Origin: Sulfobacillus acidophilus
GTDB lineage: Bacteria; Bacillota; Sulfobacillia; Sulfobacillales; Sulfobacillaceae
Reading direction: 5' to 3'
Length of the DNA: 54,839 bases
NCBI GenBank assembly: GCA_003023745.1
Contig: PXYV01000032.1
Coordinates: 1 to 54,839, forward strand
Each line of letters opens with the position of its first letter. Positions within the stretch are counted from its first letter, which is position 1. The notes below the pieces were generated by a model, which saw nothing but the letters and a program-made list of their open reading frames with translations, did not search any database and was not told where the DNA came from. The translations under genes and the position numbers were made by a program. This document shows, piece after piece, positions 53,334-54,839 of the stretch.

Positions 53334-53575
53334 TTACGTCTGTGCGCTCTCACCCTCAGTTTGGTCGGAGTCGATCGCGGAGACCACACGACTGTACAGC
53401 CGCTCAATGAGGGCAGTCATGTGATTTTGCCACGTCACACCGTCCTCCAATCGACTGCGCAAGAACTGGTCCACCGCTTGTCGGACGAGATCGCCCACCG
53501 ACGCACTCTCTGCGGCACCGGATGTCTGAGGAGTCGCAACTGGCCCTCGTCAAGATAAATGGCGGTCCGCTGCAT
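53334..53575 (-). pseudogene. Frameshifted ribbon-helix-helix antitoxin-like gene
   Basis: The ATG at 53575 follows AGAGGGG. The frame reads MQRTAIYLDEGQLRLLR, the beta strand and first helix of a CopG-type ribbon-helix-helix. It then goes out of frame around 53520; a second frame carries SGAAESASVGDLVRQAVDQF and LRSRLEDGVTWQ, continuing to a stop at 53334. The second part is the expected second helix and C-terminal extension, so one indel splits an otherwise full gene of about 80 codons. With the PIN stub downstream this was a toxin-antitoxin pair. Confidence 0.6.
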
Positions 53576-53758
53576 GAATCCCCTCTTTTCTACATCAGCC
53601 AATAGTCCAACGCTATATCGAGATCCAGGGAGTTGTACCCGAGAATCAATCAATTTCACATAGCCTTGACGGGACCCCACGGCATTAGGTCGGGATTCGC
53701 TATCCGAAATAGCGTCTTGCCTTTTATCATCCTTTACAATTGATCGGAGAAGTAGGCT

Positions 53759-53812
53759 CTAAGAACGCCGCACAATTTTGTCCGCGGCATCGACGGGTTG
53801 CAGAATCGTCAC
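53759..53812 (-). pseudogene. Truncated reading frame coupled to the MNT gene
   Basis: A GTG overlaps the TGA of the nucleotidyltransferase gene (GTGA), a typical translational coupling. The frame runs for only 17 codons (MTILQPVDAADKIVRRS) before a TAG. Such coupling is common for two-gene toxin-antitoxin units, so this may be the front end of a lost partner such as a HEPN protein. Too short to assign. Confidence 0.25.
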
Positions 53813-54138
53813 GCCGTCTCGGCATTAATCACCGCACGCGCCGCTAGAATCTTAAGGGCCAAGAGGGGATAGAGCCGTGGCTTATCCGCGAGATCGATGG
53901 TCCGTCCAAACACGCTTTCCAGCTCCACGACTAACTGAGCCCGGTCTAACAGGCTCTTAATGGGTGTCGTCGGTGCGAGGTCTACGAGCACGTCGACATC
54001 GCTCGCCGGACCAAAATCATCCCATAAGACGAACCCAAACACCACCAGTTCGCGGACACGATAATGCCGACAAATGCCCACCAATGCGTCCCGATTAATG
54101 CGCATCGGCACGGCTGCAGGCACCGTAATCGTCTCCAT
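53809..54138 (-). CDS. Minimal nucleotidyltransferase (MNT) domain protein with altered GS motif
   Basis: A 109-residue protein (start ATG 54138; ATG 54105 possible) of the MNT/MntA antitoxin group, which in active members adds AMP to a HEPN partner. The core LVVFGFVLWDDFGPASDVDVLVDL (in two blocks here: residues 31-41 and 42-54) keeps the two metal-binding Asp residues (47 and 49). However, the invariant Gly-Ser of the GSx10DxD motif is Gly-Phe (residues 35-36), and the usual Arg after it is Trp. The C-terminal part (VELESVFGRTIDLADK) is normal. The long open stretch upstream to 54627 is not part of the gene. Possibly inactive; it sits among decayed genes. Confidence 0.7.
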   Translation of the reverse strand: METITVPAAVPMRINRDALVGICRHYRVRELVVFGFVLWDDFGPASDVDVLVDLAPTTPIKSLLDRAQLVVELESVFGRTIDLADKPRLYPLLALKILAARAVINAETA

Positions 54139-54383
54139 CCAATGTCTGACCTTGTGGGATTTCCAATAGTGGCAGCATATCGTCTTAGCGCAAGATGATA
54201 TCGATAGTATCCCCGAACAGGGCCTTGTCGCACAACCGGCGGCGAACACATCGAGAGTCACTCCGGCCACCCCGAGAACAATACGAGAGTCTAGCACCAG
54301 CGATGGTCCCATCAACCCCGGGGGACACTTTACCAGCCCGCACATGCCACAAATTCTCAGGTTGTGATGCGAGCTCCCCAATT

Positions 54384-54392
54384 TGGTATAAT
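54384..54392 (+). promoter_or_regulatory. Extended -10 promoter upstream of the TOTE-like gene
   Basis: TGGTATAAT at 54384-54392 is a perfect extended -10 element; TTGTGA lies 19 bases upstream as a weak -35. Transcription would begin near 54399 and give a leader of about 94 bases. Confidence 0.5.
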
Positions 54393-54492
54393 CCGGCGCA
54401 TACAACACTATCACGGCCAGCTTGCTGTGTCTACGGTCGTAACGCACCGTTTCGCGTAATTGGTCATGGCCGACAAAATGGAGGACGTTACC

Positions 54493-54735
54493 ATGAATCA
54501 CGAATCGCGAGCGGCCCTGGAAGCCCGGATCCGGGAACTGGAGCAAGCCTACCAGGGGGCACTCCAGGAAAATGTTGCCTTGCGTCGCGAACTGGAACAA
54601 CGAAAACAGCCGCTGCCGCGCCCTCATGGTGGGTCAACCGCAGAGAAGATCCAACTGTTTCGCTCCTTGTTTCGCGGCCGTGATGATGTCTATGCGGTGC
54701 GGTGGGTCAAAGCTCAGACCGGGAAGAGCGGCTAT
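54493..54735 (+). pseudogene. 5' part of a TOTE-type primase/DEAD helicase gene, apparently interrupted
   Basis: The ATG at 54493 follows GGAGG at 8 bases. Residues 1-40 form a short coiled coil (heptad-like ALEARIRELEQAYQ, LQENVALRRELEQR). Residues 52-81 read EKIQLFRSLFRGRDDVYAVR and then WVKAQTGKSGY, the highly characteristic opening of the archaeo-eukaryotic-primase (AEP-TOTE) module found at the front of large DEAD/DEAH helicases of TOTE conflict systems. After the Tyr at residue 81 the expected PACANEW-like continuation is absent, and the sequence becomes the end of what looks like a mobile element. In the intact family the protein is 700-1000 residues; the rest, if present, lies beyond the window. 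Confidence 0.65.
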
Positions 54736-54839
54736 AGGCACATACGCGCTAACCTAAGCCTGACGCATCGCATTGAAGTAAGCGTTTACGAGGGCGCTCC
54801 AGAAGCGGCGTTGTCCATGCACGCGAATCCAGGCGCCAA
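54736..54839 (-). mobile_element. End of a probable insertion sequence, cut by the right edge
   Basis: The sequence changes character immediately after the conserved GKSGY codons of the TOTE-like gene. About 18 bases further in, a minus-strand coding end is met (stop at 54754), which is the usual distance between an IS end and its transposase stop. I cannot define the terminal repeat because the other end is outside the window. Confidence 0.4.
54754..54839 (-). CDS. C-terminal fragment of a probable transposase
   Basis: A minus-strand frame enters from the right edge and reads WIRVHGQRRFWSALVNAYFN, then AMRQA and a TAG at 54756-54754. The basic, aromatic-rich end resembles transposase C-termini, but only 27 codons are visible and I cannot name the IS family. 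The reading is supported mainly by its place inside an interrupted gene. Confidence 0.35.
   Translation of the reverse strand, partial: GAWIRVHGQRRFWSALVNAYFNAMRQA

Noticed and set aside
52998..53558. 186-codon plus-strand frame
   Set aside because: It is antisense to the broken antitoxin and PIN genes, whose minus-strand translations show real family patterns and ribosome binding sites.
54139..54627. Upstream half of a 272-codon minus-strand frame joined to the MNT domain
   Set aside because: It overlaps the 5' part and promoter of the TOTE-like gene on the other strand and has no domain; the MNT protein starts at 54138 or 54105.
1..54839. CRISPR array, tRNA or rRNA genes
   Set aside because: No regularly spaced direct repeats, tRNA cloverleaf or rRNA sequence was noticed on either strand.

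Overview
The window most resembles a Gram-positive, spore-former-type acidophile or thermophile of the Sulfobacillus kind. This is inferred from moderate GC, strong AGGAGG-type ribosome binding sites, many GTG/TTG starts, a type 2 IPP isomerase beside a hopanoid operon with a squalene-hopene cyclase of Alicyclobacillus length, PucR-type purine control, and TPP and cobalamin riboswitches with terminator platforms. No rRNA, tRNA or CRISPR array was seen.

Left part (1-16.5 kb, almost all on the minus strand): a possible partial membrane protein at the edge; a family 5 solute-binding protein whose lipobox cysteine is a tryptophan; a creatininase-family amidohydrolase with a clear promoter; then a late-stage cobalamin operon. 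A TTGACA promoter, a cobalamin riboswitch and a terminator precede cobU-cbiB-cobS-cobD-cobQ-(BtuF-like protein)-cobT/bluB fusion-pduO, with cbiA just upstream as its own unit. An M20D amidohydrolase and a PlsC-like acyltransferase follow.

Middle (16.6-29.8 kb, mostly plus strand): fni (IPP isomerase), then a tight hopanoid operon hpnH-hpnG-hpnA-shc-hpnC-hpnD-hpnE ending in an MGDG-synthase-like glycosyltransferase, driven by a near-consensus promoter. It should make squalene from farnesyl diphosphate through HpnD/HpnC/HpnE, cyclise it, and extend it to C35 hopanoids through HpnH/HpnG. A minus-strand secreted protein of unknown function and a TPP-riboswitch-controlled NCS1 permease follow.

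Purine/allantoin island (30.4-46.9 kb): two allantoinases flank an NCS1 permease, followed by a GGT-fold enzyme best read as oxamate amidohydrolase, the FdrA/DUF1116/DUF2877 trio (oxamate carbamoyltransferase, AllFGH), carbamate kinase, ureidoglycolate dehydrogenase, ureidoglycine aminohydrolase, allantoate amidohydrolase and a divergent PucR regulator. Together they encode allantoin uptake and breakdown through oxalurate to oxamate and carbamoyl phosphate, giving ATP, and then to oxalate plus ammonia.

Right part (47.3-54.8 kb): an aminotransferase, then a defence/mobile region. It has a two-gene McrBC-like system (Mrr_N-EVE-like-AAA+ protein plus DUF2357/PD-(D/E)XK nuclease), a graveyard of decayed small genes (YbjQ-like fragment, two frameshifted antitoxins, a PIN toxin stub), an MNT-type nucleotidyltransferase with an altered GS motif and a truncated translationally coupled partner, and a TOTE-type primase/helicase gene that appears interrupted after about 81 codons by a mobile element running off the right edge.
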